Positions 44,401 through 54,680 of a stretch of 64,000 nucleotides of DNA are shown piece by piece (the first letter of the stretch is position 1; each line of letters begins with the position of its first letter). This stretch comes from Hymenolepis diminuta (Eukaryota > Platyhelminthes > Cestoda > Cyclophyllidea > Hymenolepididae), in the NCBI GenBank assembly GCA_900708905.1, contig CAADRB010000108.1, forward strand, positions 19,061 to 83,060, read 5' to 3'. The notes beneath the pieces are model-generated. The model was not told the origin of the DNA and made no database searches. It worked only from the letters and a program-made list of their open reading frames with translations. Both the position numbers and the translations under genes were made by a program.

Positions 44401-47400
44401 TAGAACTATTTGATCGTGTGAACTGAATAAATTAAAGGGAATTCTTAGTTCAAGGAGCATCAAAGCAATTGAAATCATAAATAGATTATAACGAAGTTTT
44501 AAAATAAACAAGCAATGTGAGGGAAGCTGTTATAAAATTTTTCAAAATTAAGTAGTATGTAGATCAAGGGGAATATAAAGCTTGCTTTTCTTTGGAAATA
44601 AAAAGCTCATTTATCATCTGAATGGCGCTAATTTTTGATAAAGTGGTTGCATGGTCGTCAAATTGTACCAACGACAACTTACCTATGCAAAAATCGTGAA
44701 GCGTATTTTTTACTAACTCCTGTTTTGAAAAACAGTTGCATAATATGTTTAAATTGGTCTTGCAGATAGCGTGTCTCTTCATAGTTGGCCAAGATTTTGT
44801 TATGGTCATAAGAACTTAAATGACAGGATTCCTCAGATCATTGTTACTCGGTAGCCTTGGATAGACAACGTAGCCAGTGAGAGAAGACCCTGTGTTTTCC
44901 AACAAGATTCGCCTCCATTCCATAAAGCTCTTGAAGGATAAAATTTTCATCTCTGTCATCACTAATCACTGAGACTTAATTATCTCGGCCCCACAGTTGT
45001 GTTTGGAGTTGTTGACTCTACTGTAACCACAAACTCCCTAAGGATAAATATCGTTTGTCCTCAGATAATTTATCTTAATTATCGGAATAAGTTAATTGAG
45101 CGTTCCTCGAATGAGCGTTTGGAGACCCATTTTCCCTACGGCTGTGTTCGGAACCATTCCATCTGTACATGCTATCCCCCTTTTCTATAACCGTCCCGTT
45201 TCATAAAAAGTCCTCGCTCAAGTGACTCATATGAACTGCTTTTCAATAGCCACACATACACACACGCAGACATACGCTTGTCAGACATACTCCTACGCTG
45301 CCTCCTGATCGTCTTCGTTCCTCAATTCCCTTTTAACCTCCAGTCTCCTTTACCGCGGTTCGTTCAATACACTTTGGTTTAATCAACTCATGGTGTTCTG
45401 CTCCACAATTTTTGTTAGCTCTTATTCAAACAGCTACAAATTGGTGATTGTTGTTGCTGTTGTTATTTGTTAGACGCCAGGCGTTAGTTTTTACTCAAAC
45501 TCTAGCACTCTCAAAACCCAAGATTGGATGACCGAGAATCTTCATCATTATATCACACCAAACATATGGCCACCTCCTAACTACTTACCAGACCTTAATC
45601 CTTTGCGTTATTACATGTGGGATGGGACAAAGTGAGACGTGGTTGAAAAGGAAGTTAATAAGCATCCCTATAACACTAAATCCTCCTCTATCATGGAAGA
45701 AATAGCCCGAGCAATGAAGGATATCAATAAAGACCACCTTATCTGATTAAAGCTTGCATTCGTTTTTGGACTCAAATTGAGTCGGTGATAGAACCCAAAG
45801 GAGGACAAATAGAATAAAACCCTAGGTTAATATAATGTTTGTTTGTTTTGTTATTAGAAATTGTAAGTTTCAACCATTAACAGTTTCATTTTCTGTTTTC
45901 TAAAAGTGCTTAGGGTGTCCTCAGATGCCTTACGCATCCAGTATGTCAAAACATGACGGTTTTTAAGATAGGAGACATCAAGTCGCAATTAGAGTTATGC
46001 AAAAAATTCGTAGTTTTAAGATCAAAATATCCAAATTTTACTTCTATCGGGTCTCATTAAATGTCATACTGAGATTTCTGCATACTTTTATCGAAGCTAG
46101 ATCTTTGCAGAATCTTCGATCAAATGGACAATATAATGGCTCAAAGGGAAGTATTACCAATGAATAAGCGATAAAGGTTAAATGGCATAGCTTGACTAGT
46201 TGCAAATAATAAGAAGTGTTTCACCATTAAAAAATAAGCTTGAAAAAGAAATCCATATTAAACCGCAACTATGCCTGATAGACCCACAGCATTAAAAAGT
46301 AGATCGTTTGACATTTTAATAGAAAAAAATTGGAATTTCAAATTTTAAAGAGGAACAGACCAAAACAATTAAATTTAAGAAAAGATACAAATATTCGGAA
46401 AATATGAGTAGGATCAATTGTCCTGCTCATTTACCCTTTAAAAGTACTCATTTGCAGAAATCTCAAAGAGTTAAAATAATGTTCGACTATCGGAGGACCA
46501 TTTTTTAGCATTCATGAAGACAAACCCCATTCATTGATATTTGATCCTTTTTATATTGATGATCAAAGAAGTTTATACAATAGCAGCATTTTTCACTGAC
46601 ATATTTTAGAACAATAATGTATTAAAAAAGCATGAAAAATACCTTGGTGGTCCTAAACCTTTCAGCGTCACCCTCACATCATTAGAAAGCGTCTTTGTCA
46701 GTGAACATGGATCAATATTTGCGCTTCTCTTGAAGGTGCGGTCGATAATGCCCTCACTTACTTCCTCCAAAATCGGCTTAACTCGACGTGGAACGAATGG
46801 TTTCATAGGGGCCAGTTGGTAGGTCGGTTCAAACTTAATTGGCAAACGAATGGAACCATCCACGCTTAGAGCTAAAATATGATTAATAAACTGATGGTAG
46901 GTTAATATTGATTTTCGTTTGCATATTTGACGATGCATTCGATAAAAAACAGCCTATTTTATTTTGAATTATTTTAAATGTTAATATCAACAGATTATAA
47001 ATGTCCCAATTATTGGTTGTCGGCAAAGCTCTATCTTTTTAAGTTGCCACTTTCATCATCTAGATGTAAGAGTTACATCGTTTTGTCTTGGAAGGAGCAA
47101 TTCTAACGGACTATCATAAGTCTCTCATCGTCCCTATTAATATGATAATGCTCACAGCTTCTGACAACTTGACATTTTATGGGGCATAGAATTCTCATCA
47201 GTCTAGAAGAGTTCTAATTATCAACATCTATAATATGCAGACGACTTTTATTCATATATAATTTTTGTTCAGATAATAATCTGTTTCATTAGTTCTCTGT
47301 TATCTCTCTTTCTGGGTCTGGGTCAACTGTATCTCTGCGATATTTAGTGTGCATATAAATCGCAGCAGCAGAAATCAGATTCCCCTGGACCAAAACAGTG

Positions 47401-50400
47401 TCAAGTCTTAATACAGACATTACACGGTCTGAATAAACTTATATTGTGTTAAAATTAAGTGCCATTGAATTGTGTTTTTCTGCTCACAATATTATCAGCT
47501 TGAGAGACCACCACATATATCTCACCTCAGGCCTTTATTAACATTCGCAACAACTTGAACGCCTATTTAATCCAATTTGTGATGAACGGTTATTCGGCTT
47601 ATCAGAGTACGGAAAGTTTAAAAATCGAAGCAATATTTATGCAAAGACAATGGCCCCTTTTATCGCTATCACATTTATCTCGTCAGTTTATATCAACTAA
47701 TGGGCTTAAGAAAATCTTTCCTCTTACAAACTAACACTCGCTCCAACCACAAATGCTGTCAAAAATTTCAAGCAATGAAGTTGTAAGGACGGATACGTTC
47801 CAACCAAGACTGGAACAGTGTTAAGGTTCTAGTTTCGTGTTTGCAATTTCATTTATTTCGATTTTATTAAGTTTATTTTATTTTAGTTGTTTGTTGCTTT
47901 AAACGGTTCAGTTAAAATTATTATCAACTTATCAACTATTAAAAGAAAAGTGAAGTGAAGTGGCAAGATCAACCCTTCTTGAACTAACTATACCACTCAG
48001 TGAGCATTGGACATGGTAGACAAGCATTTGCTGCAGTCTGGGAGATAAATCGTGAAATTTGATTGTTGAAACGGGAATTGCCCATTCAGCAAATGCTGTT
48101 TCTACTAAATACAAATAACTCGAGTCCAAAAATCATACCAAATGAAGTAAGATTCTTTAATACCTGAATTTGCTATATGTATCTTTTGATCCTCTTCCAT
48201 TTACCATTTGTTGGATTCACTGCTACTCGATGTCGGTTGCTTCCCACAATTAAAAACTGTGATTTTTATATAACAGTAGTAATAGTAACAATACTTAAAA
48301 TAAATAAATTAAAATGAAATTGTGTGAAATAAAGTTCGGAATTTTTAAATAATATTAATCACTTTACATTTTTTACTAAGAAATAATGATAAACTGGATC
48401 AGTTGTAAAGATGTACCAAATTAATTTAATTACCATTTGAAGTCCTAATATTTTATGACTCATGAATAATAAAGCAATTACTAATTAAACACGACATTCA
48501 GTCAGTCAAGAAGGATTTTCTTAATTACCTTCAAATAGTAAATTTTTCCCTTATTGTAATTTTTTTAACCTACTACTCGAGAATAATTGCAACTCTTTAT
48601 CATGGAAGAGCATCTGGACGGGGGATTGCTGTCATTATTGAAAGAGGATTGTGTGGAAGTAGAAACAAGGAGCCTTAGAGAATTTGAATTTGGGTTTAAA
48701 TTGATTTCTTTTTTCTTTTTTGCTACATATTTTAAATATTCTACTGTTCAATTTTCAGAACTCATTCAATATTTTCAAAGTGAATTCCTGTTAATGAAGA
48801 CCAGTATTTGTTGATGAAGGAATAAATTTAGATGATTGATCATTCATTTCATTGGTCAACGTGCTCTTCTACTCAGTCAGACGCCACGTGATCAGTGTCA
48901 TATGTGTACGTTTAATAGTGAGAGTAACCAACCATCCTGAATAATTAGGACGTGAATATCCTGTTAGATCGGTTCTAGAATACCTTCTATTCATTGGATT
49001 TGGAACTGGTCTACTTCAGATATATCTTTCTTTTTTAATAGTCAATATACAAGCATTTGATAAGAGTTGCTCCAGTTTTGTAGAACTCACCAGATTTTGG
49101 TCCAAGTGAAGCCTAATAGGTAATATTTTCTATTTTAAAAGTAATTTGCGCAACAGACGATAGAAATTAAATTAATGTAGATCCGAAAATACCTCAAAAA
49201 TCTTGTGTCAATTACCATTACCAAAACAAATCGCTCGAGGGGATTTGGGAATTGGCAGTCGGAATGATAACTGTATTATGATGATTTATTCACTCATTCA
49301 TTCGAACAATCCAACTGCGCATTTCACTTATGCACTAGTCTAGTTATTTAGGCCATTCACTCAATAGCACATCTGTATTAAATGTTTATTTTAAAGAAAC
49401 TGACATATGGTTGTCAAATAACTGAGAATATGAGAAAGTAATATTTGCGAGCTTTGGTCTTTAAACTAGGGATTTTACATATTTTTCGTCTTAAATATCG
49501 GTGTCTTGAGATATTTAAGAGCGAATCGTACAGCTTGAATTTGACCTTCAGGGTGATTGGGAGGATATTGATCGATATTGCAATTCAGGTACTAGTTGCC
49601 ATCACGCCTATTTTGATTTTAGCAAATTTTGCTAATCAATTTGAATCTTCTATTTATGGAAGAAGAAGTATTCTTAATTTATTAACCAACATCATATTTC
49701 AAAATATTTCATATTATGAAATATTCACATGAATATTTTATATTCATATATAATATTCCATATTAATACGTAATAGTATGTATTTAAAATTCCTCTAAAA
49801 ATTAATTTCAGGAAAAACAACCCCTGAATTGCTTCAAAGCCTAGTGACTACTTTATAATTCCTAAATACTTTTTGAAACAGTGATTTATTAAGAAAATAT
49901 TATGTAGTGTTTAATGCAAATATGTTTTAATAAGCAAATAAGTCATACACTAATATTTACGATAAAGCTCCTGGGTTCCCTTATTTAAAACACATGTAAA
50001 AATAGAACTAATAATAATGCAACGGAATTTATAATTTAAATAAATAAATAATTAAAGCGGCAAATTCAGATTTTTGGTAAATTAAAAAATAATTTTAATT
50101 ATTTTCAGAGTACTTTCTCTTTTATAAAAAAATCGAATACAGATTATATATGTAGTAAAAACATTTTATTTGCGTATATTTTTCACAAAATTCATGAAAA
50201 TAGGGAATATTTTAAACTTACCCTGGGCAACATGAGGGGATTTAAATAGGAAGTCAATAAATCACCACAAGGGAGCTAAAAGATGTTTTATGACAAGAAA
50301 AGAAATTCGAGCAAAGCACCGGAAATGAAAGAAATAAAAATCTAGAGCTTCAGGCCATTCTTCCCTATAAGTCGCAAAAATTAAACCATATATAAAAACA

Positions 50401-53400
50401 TGAATCTATTAAGAAAAACAATTAAAAATTTTCAATTTCTCACTATGCACCGACTAAAGACAGCTACCTTCTGGTATTTATGAATGTTTAATTACATAAT
50501 ATTTCTTAAAGTTGTGTGTTTAGTGCCGTCAAAATGTACTGTGGTTTGAGGTTTATTCTATCCCGATATTCCAGTTTGCTTGCTTCTCTGGCTTAACAAT
50601 TTACAAGCTCGTCTTTCGAAGTAAGAAATTACGTCTCCGATGTCCTTCAGTGCACTTATCAGCTAAGTCTGCCTGACTAAATGAATGGCGAAATTCAAGT
50701 TTCTCATCAGGATGGCTCAATGATTCTGTTCCTCTACCAAAGATGAATGTTGGAAACATCTTCCTGAATGGACTGGGGATTATTATCATTTATAATTATG
50801 ACATGCCTCTTCAGCAGTAGGTGAGTGATAAAGGCCAAAAAGTTTATTTCAAATTAAAAAAGGAAATTTGCTTAAGATAGAAGGAACTGCTTGTTTGAAT
50901 AATTGAATAATTTTGTGTGCAGTGGGGATGGTCTTGGAGAAAAAATCCCATTGTGCAAACAATAAGTAAATAAGGAATATTGTACCTGGAACTTCAGACA
51001 TTAAAAATCGATTATTGTATATGGCTTAATGTAATTGCACAGATCTTTAATTCCTACTTAAGGGTTTAAATAAAAGCCTTATAGAGTAATCAAAGACCGA
51101 TAGCATTAAAATGTCGTCTGAGTGGAGTTAAAAATGTACACCAAAGTGATCATATACGTACTTATGGATCCATTAATAGTCAGCAAATAACGATTTGAGC
51201 ACTCACATTTTTTCTAACCTACTTAATCTCGCCTTTAAGCAAATTAATGCCTGTAAAGTAAAATGTGGTGTTCCAATAATTGTGTAAATGCTCGCTGGAA
51301 GTTAAGCGAGGATTTTCAATACTATGGATTATACTATATCAAAAATTTCTAGAACACTTATGTTTAAGAAAAACCGTTGTGCATAAGAATGCTCTCTTGA
51401 GTCCCCACGTGAAGTGTGAGGCTATTTACGTTTGGGAGATTTTGTGAGGTCATGGAATTTCACTTTAAAGGGTGAAGAAAGATAAAATAAATAAGCAAAA
51501 GTTTTTAAAATACCTTAGGTGAGAAATAAATGCGAGAAAATTCAGAAGTTCATAGACCTTTAAAATCATCTTTACGCTTGCCCTAATAGCATATAGAATA
51601 AATGGTTTACAAATGAATAAAAGGCATTTATCAATTTAAATAAGAATTTTTAGACTGACACTTGATACAAATCGAATAACTGGACCTGAAATATTGAGGA
51701 AGAAATATTTGAAGGGTCGTGAAACTCACGCGTTTTATCAATCGAGTATTTACTCTAAATATTTGTTTATGTTGGTCACAGTTGATGATAACGTGCACAT
51801 ATGATTTTGCTCACAAATTTTGTAACCACCTCTAGTGGAAATCGCCAGTGCAATTTCATTCATGAATCTGGTGGTCAGTTCATGAAAATTGATCTCTAGG
51901 GTATTAAAAGTTAAATTCCACTCCCTACTAGGATATGCCAACTTGACATAATTCCAACAGAGAGAATTCATTACTTTCTTCTTCTTGACCCTCTCCTCGT
52001 TTCATACCTAAATTGATTCGCTTGCTATTTCCTTTATTCAGTTGTTATTCTAAGCCTTCAATTCATTAGAAGCTTTTCCACTCTAGCGGACAACGATTAT
52101 AATAACACTACCTCTAGCCAAGTGAATCAATTTTATGATTATTTGCATTTATATATTTAAAAATAAGATAATATGTATATTGTTTTATGCCTTTGAATGC
52201 ATTTTCAGTCTTTAAATCATTAAATATGTCTTATTCGAGCCCAAGAAAGGAAATGCGACATTTAAGGTCTTAAAGAAAACTGTACTGGGGATATTTTTCG
52301 TTCACAGAGTTTGATTACCCTAGTTCTGATGGATATTACACTGCTGAACTTACATCTTTAACGCTAACTGTTAAGAGGTCGAATCAAATATTTTCATTGC
52401 ACTTGAGAGAAACTGGCAAGCTTCATCTCTCATGGACCGGATTACCGATTATTGGATATGTATGACTACTTATGGAAAAGCCGCCGCTACAATTATTGGC
52501 TAGCCAAGCAGCCAATCATCTATCACATATTCAAGTCTATATAAGCAAATGTATTTTGTTAATAAAAACTGTCATTTGAGTCATAAGTCTTCCCTTTCCC
52601 TGTCCTTTGAGTCTGGGTGACTGTAGCTTTATTAAGTGGGCGACAAAGAATTTAATAAACTAACAAAAATTGATTTGTTTTGAAACTACTGGGCTTAACC
52701 AGAGATTAACCTAAAGTCTCTCGAACACATGACCTAAAAATGCAAGTTTATTTTTCCACAGCTGTCCTTACTATATCCTCTGTTTATGTATATTCACGTA
52801 GCTCAAAGAACATTTTGAAGTTTTACTTTTACATTGAGATTAACGAATCCTGATTCTAACCCGAACAAAACTTTCCGGGATAAAGTGACCTGAATTTGCA
52901 TGGGAGTTTGTTTATCACGAAATATTAATATCCGACCGGCCTACAGTGATTTCAACTAATGAATATAATGTAATGGACGGAGGGAAATATAAGTTTGATG
53001 CGTGAGAGCGATTATTTGTTATTTTGAGCGGCCACAGTGTAAATGATGAACGGAATCTATATGAACTTCTTATTAATGTTTGATGTCACAAATTTAGCAA
53101 CCAGATTAATCGTGACCTGGTAAAATTTTATCTTGACAGTTTCTGGACTGAATTGTAAGACTCAACTTTCATGGAGTCTTACATTAATATATAGAAATTA
53201 ATAATGAGTGTAACTTACACAAACGACTAAACCTGCGAAGGTTGAATTTACTGAATAAGCCTTTGTGGGGAGCCATGAACCTCTTGAGGGCTTTTTGAGC
53301 CACTAGAGCTCCTAAGAAACTTAATTGTTGATTGTCTTGTGACTGCAACTGCATTTGTTGCTCGTTTTCAATAATATCTTCAACGGTAGGCTTCCCAACC

Positions 53401-53455
53401 CGCATCTTCGATAATTTAGCATTTTCACTACCATTTCCTTTTCCACTTTTTTCTG
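41277..53455 (-). CDS. Tctex1-domain dynein light chain, 3' three exons
   Basis: Three minus-strand exons (53219-53455, 46643-46871, 41277-41442) join in phase (1, then 2) to 209 residues plus stop; at least one 5' exon is missing. The C-terminal 110 residues are a Tctex1 domain: FEPTYQLAPMKPFVPRRVKP, a CSLTKTLSNDVRVTLKGLG helix, then PPRFKYVVHTIITKMDGQ, FVASRVLWNPEFDS and a closing hydrophobic strand INIFACYHD. The domain dimerises and binds dynein intermediate chain. Forms with a long N-terminal extension (TCTEX1D1, D2 and D4 types) act in cilia or intraflagellar transport dynein. The basic region KALKRFM then FSKFNLRRFSR precedes the domain as in such forms. Which paralogue it is I cannot tell. 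Introns of 6.3 and 5.2 kb carry transposon remnants. Confidence 0.85.
44759..44823. repeat. Short dispersed repeat shared with 15446-15510
   Basis: Direct copy of about 65 bases with roughly eight substitutions. It lies just left of the broken mariner. Confidence 0.5.
44845..45835 (+). mobile_element. Mariner transposase remnant, split by an insertion
   Basis: Left part (about 44845-44935): NVASERRPCVFQQDSPPFHK, matching the mariner RPYVFQQDSAPAHK block with the second catalytic Asp. Right part (about 45495-45835): KTQDWMTENLHHYITPNIWP, LPDLNPL..YYMW, then a stop, VVEKEVNKHPYNTKSS and MKDINKDHLI. Between them about 560 bases of foreign DNA interrupt the gene, including an LTR-like stretch. 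Stops and substitutions show it is dead. The N-terminal helix-turn-helix part is absent. Confidence 0.75.
45125..45445 (+). mobile_element. LTR-like sequence inside the mariner
   Basis: It aligns loosely with the LTR at 37024-37362: AACCATTCCATCTGTACATG, TCCTCGCTCAAGTGACTCAT, CACACATACACACACGCAGA, CGCTTGTCAGAC, and a right end CAGCTACAAATTGGTGATTG resembling an LTR end plus primer-binding site. Its left boundary is uncertain and may start nearer 44940. Confidence 0.45.
46643..46871 (-). CDS. Tctex1 domain exon, first half
   Basis: The acceptor ATATTTTAG|CT (46872/46871) and donor CCAAG|GTATTT (46643/46642, phase 2) bound the exon. It encodes SVDGSIRLPIKFEPTYQLAP, MKPFVPRRVKPILEEVSEG and SLTKTLSNDVRVTLKGLGPP. 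The PTY-x-L-P-x-x-x-F start and LTK-LS helix are Tctex1 hallmarks. The split Arg codon is completed by the A at 41442. Confidence 0.88.
47483..47848. repeat. Interspersed repeat, inverted partner of 14165-14535
   Basis: Its reverse complement follows 14165-14535 closely. The right edge fades in TCGTGTTTGCAATTTC. No coding frame. Confidence 0.75.
49703..49747. repeat. Two adjacent AT-rich hairpins
   Basis: AATATTTCAT / ATGAAATATT (49703-49712 and 49716-49725, three-base loop) is followed by ATGAATAT / ATATTCAT (49729-49736 and 49740-49747, three-base loop). They may be slippage products in AT-rich DNA. Confidence 0.55.
52340..52640 (+). mobile_element. Candidate solo LTR
   Basis: It has a TATATAAG box (52538-52545), AATAAA at 52561-52566, a CT-rich stretch and then AAGTGGGCGACAAAG (52634-52648), which looks like an LTR end with a TGGNGAC-type primer-binding site. 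Text near 47310-47350 (GGGTCTGGGTCAACTGTATC) resembles its CT-rich end. There is no coding support and the left edge is unknown. Confidence 0.35.
53219..53455 (-). CDS. Tctex1 gene, N-terminal extension exon
   Basis: The acceptor TTTGTTTAG|CA (53456/53455) follows a strong pyrimidine tract; the donor TTTGT|GTAAGT (53219/53218) leaves phase 1. The leftover T and the CT of the exon at 46871 make Ser, giving FSRLSLSVDGSIRL. It encodes KMRVGKPTVEDIIENEQQMQ, a Gln-rich part, and FMAPHKGLFSKFNLRRFSR. The phase fit and the basic segment before the domain support membership; sequence similarity alone is weak. Confidence 0.6.
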
Positions 53456-54383
53456 CTAAACAAAAACAAACAAAGTGCATAATGAAAAACAAACAGATAA
53501 TGGAATAATTAAACAAAGAAACTTTTCCTTTATAGACGGTAGATGGGGAAATCGATGTCCCGAGTTAAGAAAGGTAAAATAAGTTAACGAAAATCCACCC
53601 GGTTAAAGTATTTGTAATAGCTGGTAGAAATTCATGTATTTTTACTCATTTACTCGTTTGGAATATCACACATTAAATTTAATTAAATGATATATCAAAT
53701 TAAATTTTAACGTAAAAATATAATGACAAAATTAAATTTAATTACAATATTTCTATTTTTTCATTACAGTAAATCGATTGCGATGTGTCATGCGTTTGAC
53801 ATTTGAAACTATTTTGACAGATTTAACAAACGTTTGTGAAATTTTGAATATGAATTATTAGAGAAATGCATGCAAGTAAATTTGAATTTATTATTGGAAA
53901 CAATATGAGCGGGATTCTTGATGTGATTTCAACAAAATCTTGGCCATTATCAGTTACGTATCACTGGCTTCAAGAGAAGGAATAAGGAAGAATCTGGTCA
54001 ATAAGATCAGAACAACCACAATACATCCCCCAAAAGACATTGTAGCCATAGCAAAACTAACTATTTGCTACTGATGGTGAACTTGAAGAAGTTATTTTTT
54101 AAATACCATCATTATTTTTTATTAGATAACGCGAGATACAAGTCCAAAATAATATTCCTTAAACTAGAATCAATTTCATAATAATTAATGCAGTTATTAC
54201 TACCACCTCCAAATATCAAGTTGTAACAGAGGTTCTGTCAAATTGTTGAGCTACGTGTTTAGGACACGATTACTTCAATTTAACTAGTTAATGTTGTATG
54301 CTTATCTATGGTAATTAATAAAATATTTTTTCTTCTTTCAGATTGTGTGATAATTATTCTTATTAAAAACTATTTCTAGCCCT

Positions 54384-54680
54384 AATGTACACTCCAAATA
54401 ATGAGCATATCAGGCATATCATACTGTTTGAATTTCATAAAGGAAATGCGGCAAGCTCAGCAGCAAAAACACTCAAGGACATCTGTGGAAATGATGTTGT
54501 GAATGAAAAGACCTGCAGATGGTGGTTTTCTGCAGGTGGTTTCTAAAAGGATGACTTCACCCTGAAAGACGAAGGAAAGCAGAATGCTCAAGAAGTTCAC
54601 TTCCGAGCGATCGGAAGTTGCCCCTGATGAAAATCCAACCTGTACTAATAAAGAACTGAGCAAAACCCTTATATATGCAT
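54384..54680 (+). pseudogene. Mariner transposase N-terminal fragment
   Basis: ATG at 54384 opens MYTPNNEHIRHIILFEFHKG then NAASSAAKTLKDICGNDVVN, EKTCRWWFSAGGF and a stop, followed by DDFTLKDEG and, after a frameshift, ENPTCTNKELSKTL. This is the paired helix-turn-helix DNA-binding region of a mariner transposase (family pattern: F-F-KG-NA-EA, GE-V-ER-C-WF-F--GDFSLKDE-RSGRP). The catalytic DDD part is absent and no terminal inverted repeats were located. Confidence 0.75.

Larger units (their letters stand above)
41443..46642. other. Tctex1 intron with nested transposon remnants
   Basis: AT-rich intron. The first 424 bases belong to the shared block. From 41867 to about 44750 I see no gene, and open frames there (42239-42427, 42809-43048, 43165-43422 minus; 42493-42678 plus) lack resemblance. 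The mariner and LTR of 44845-45835 are listed separately. Confidence 0.6.
46872..53218. other. Large Tctex1 intron, repeat-bearing
   Basis: No exon-like segment with family resemblance. It contains the inverted repeat partner at 47483-47848, tandem AT hairpins at 49703-49747 and an LTR-like stretch at 52340-52640. Open frames of 60-95 codons are AT-rich noise as far as I can judge. Confidence 0.55.

Noticed and set aside
53184..53516. Open frame whose start looks like a secreted peptide (hydrophobic MFNYSIICLFFIMHFVCFCL)
   Set aside because: The hydrophobic part is the translated pyrimidine tract of a splice acceptor ending TTTGTTTAG at 53456. The exon then joins in phase to the Tctex1 exon at 46871, which explains the rest better.
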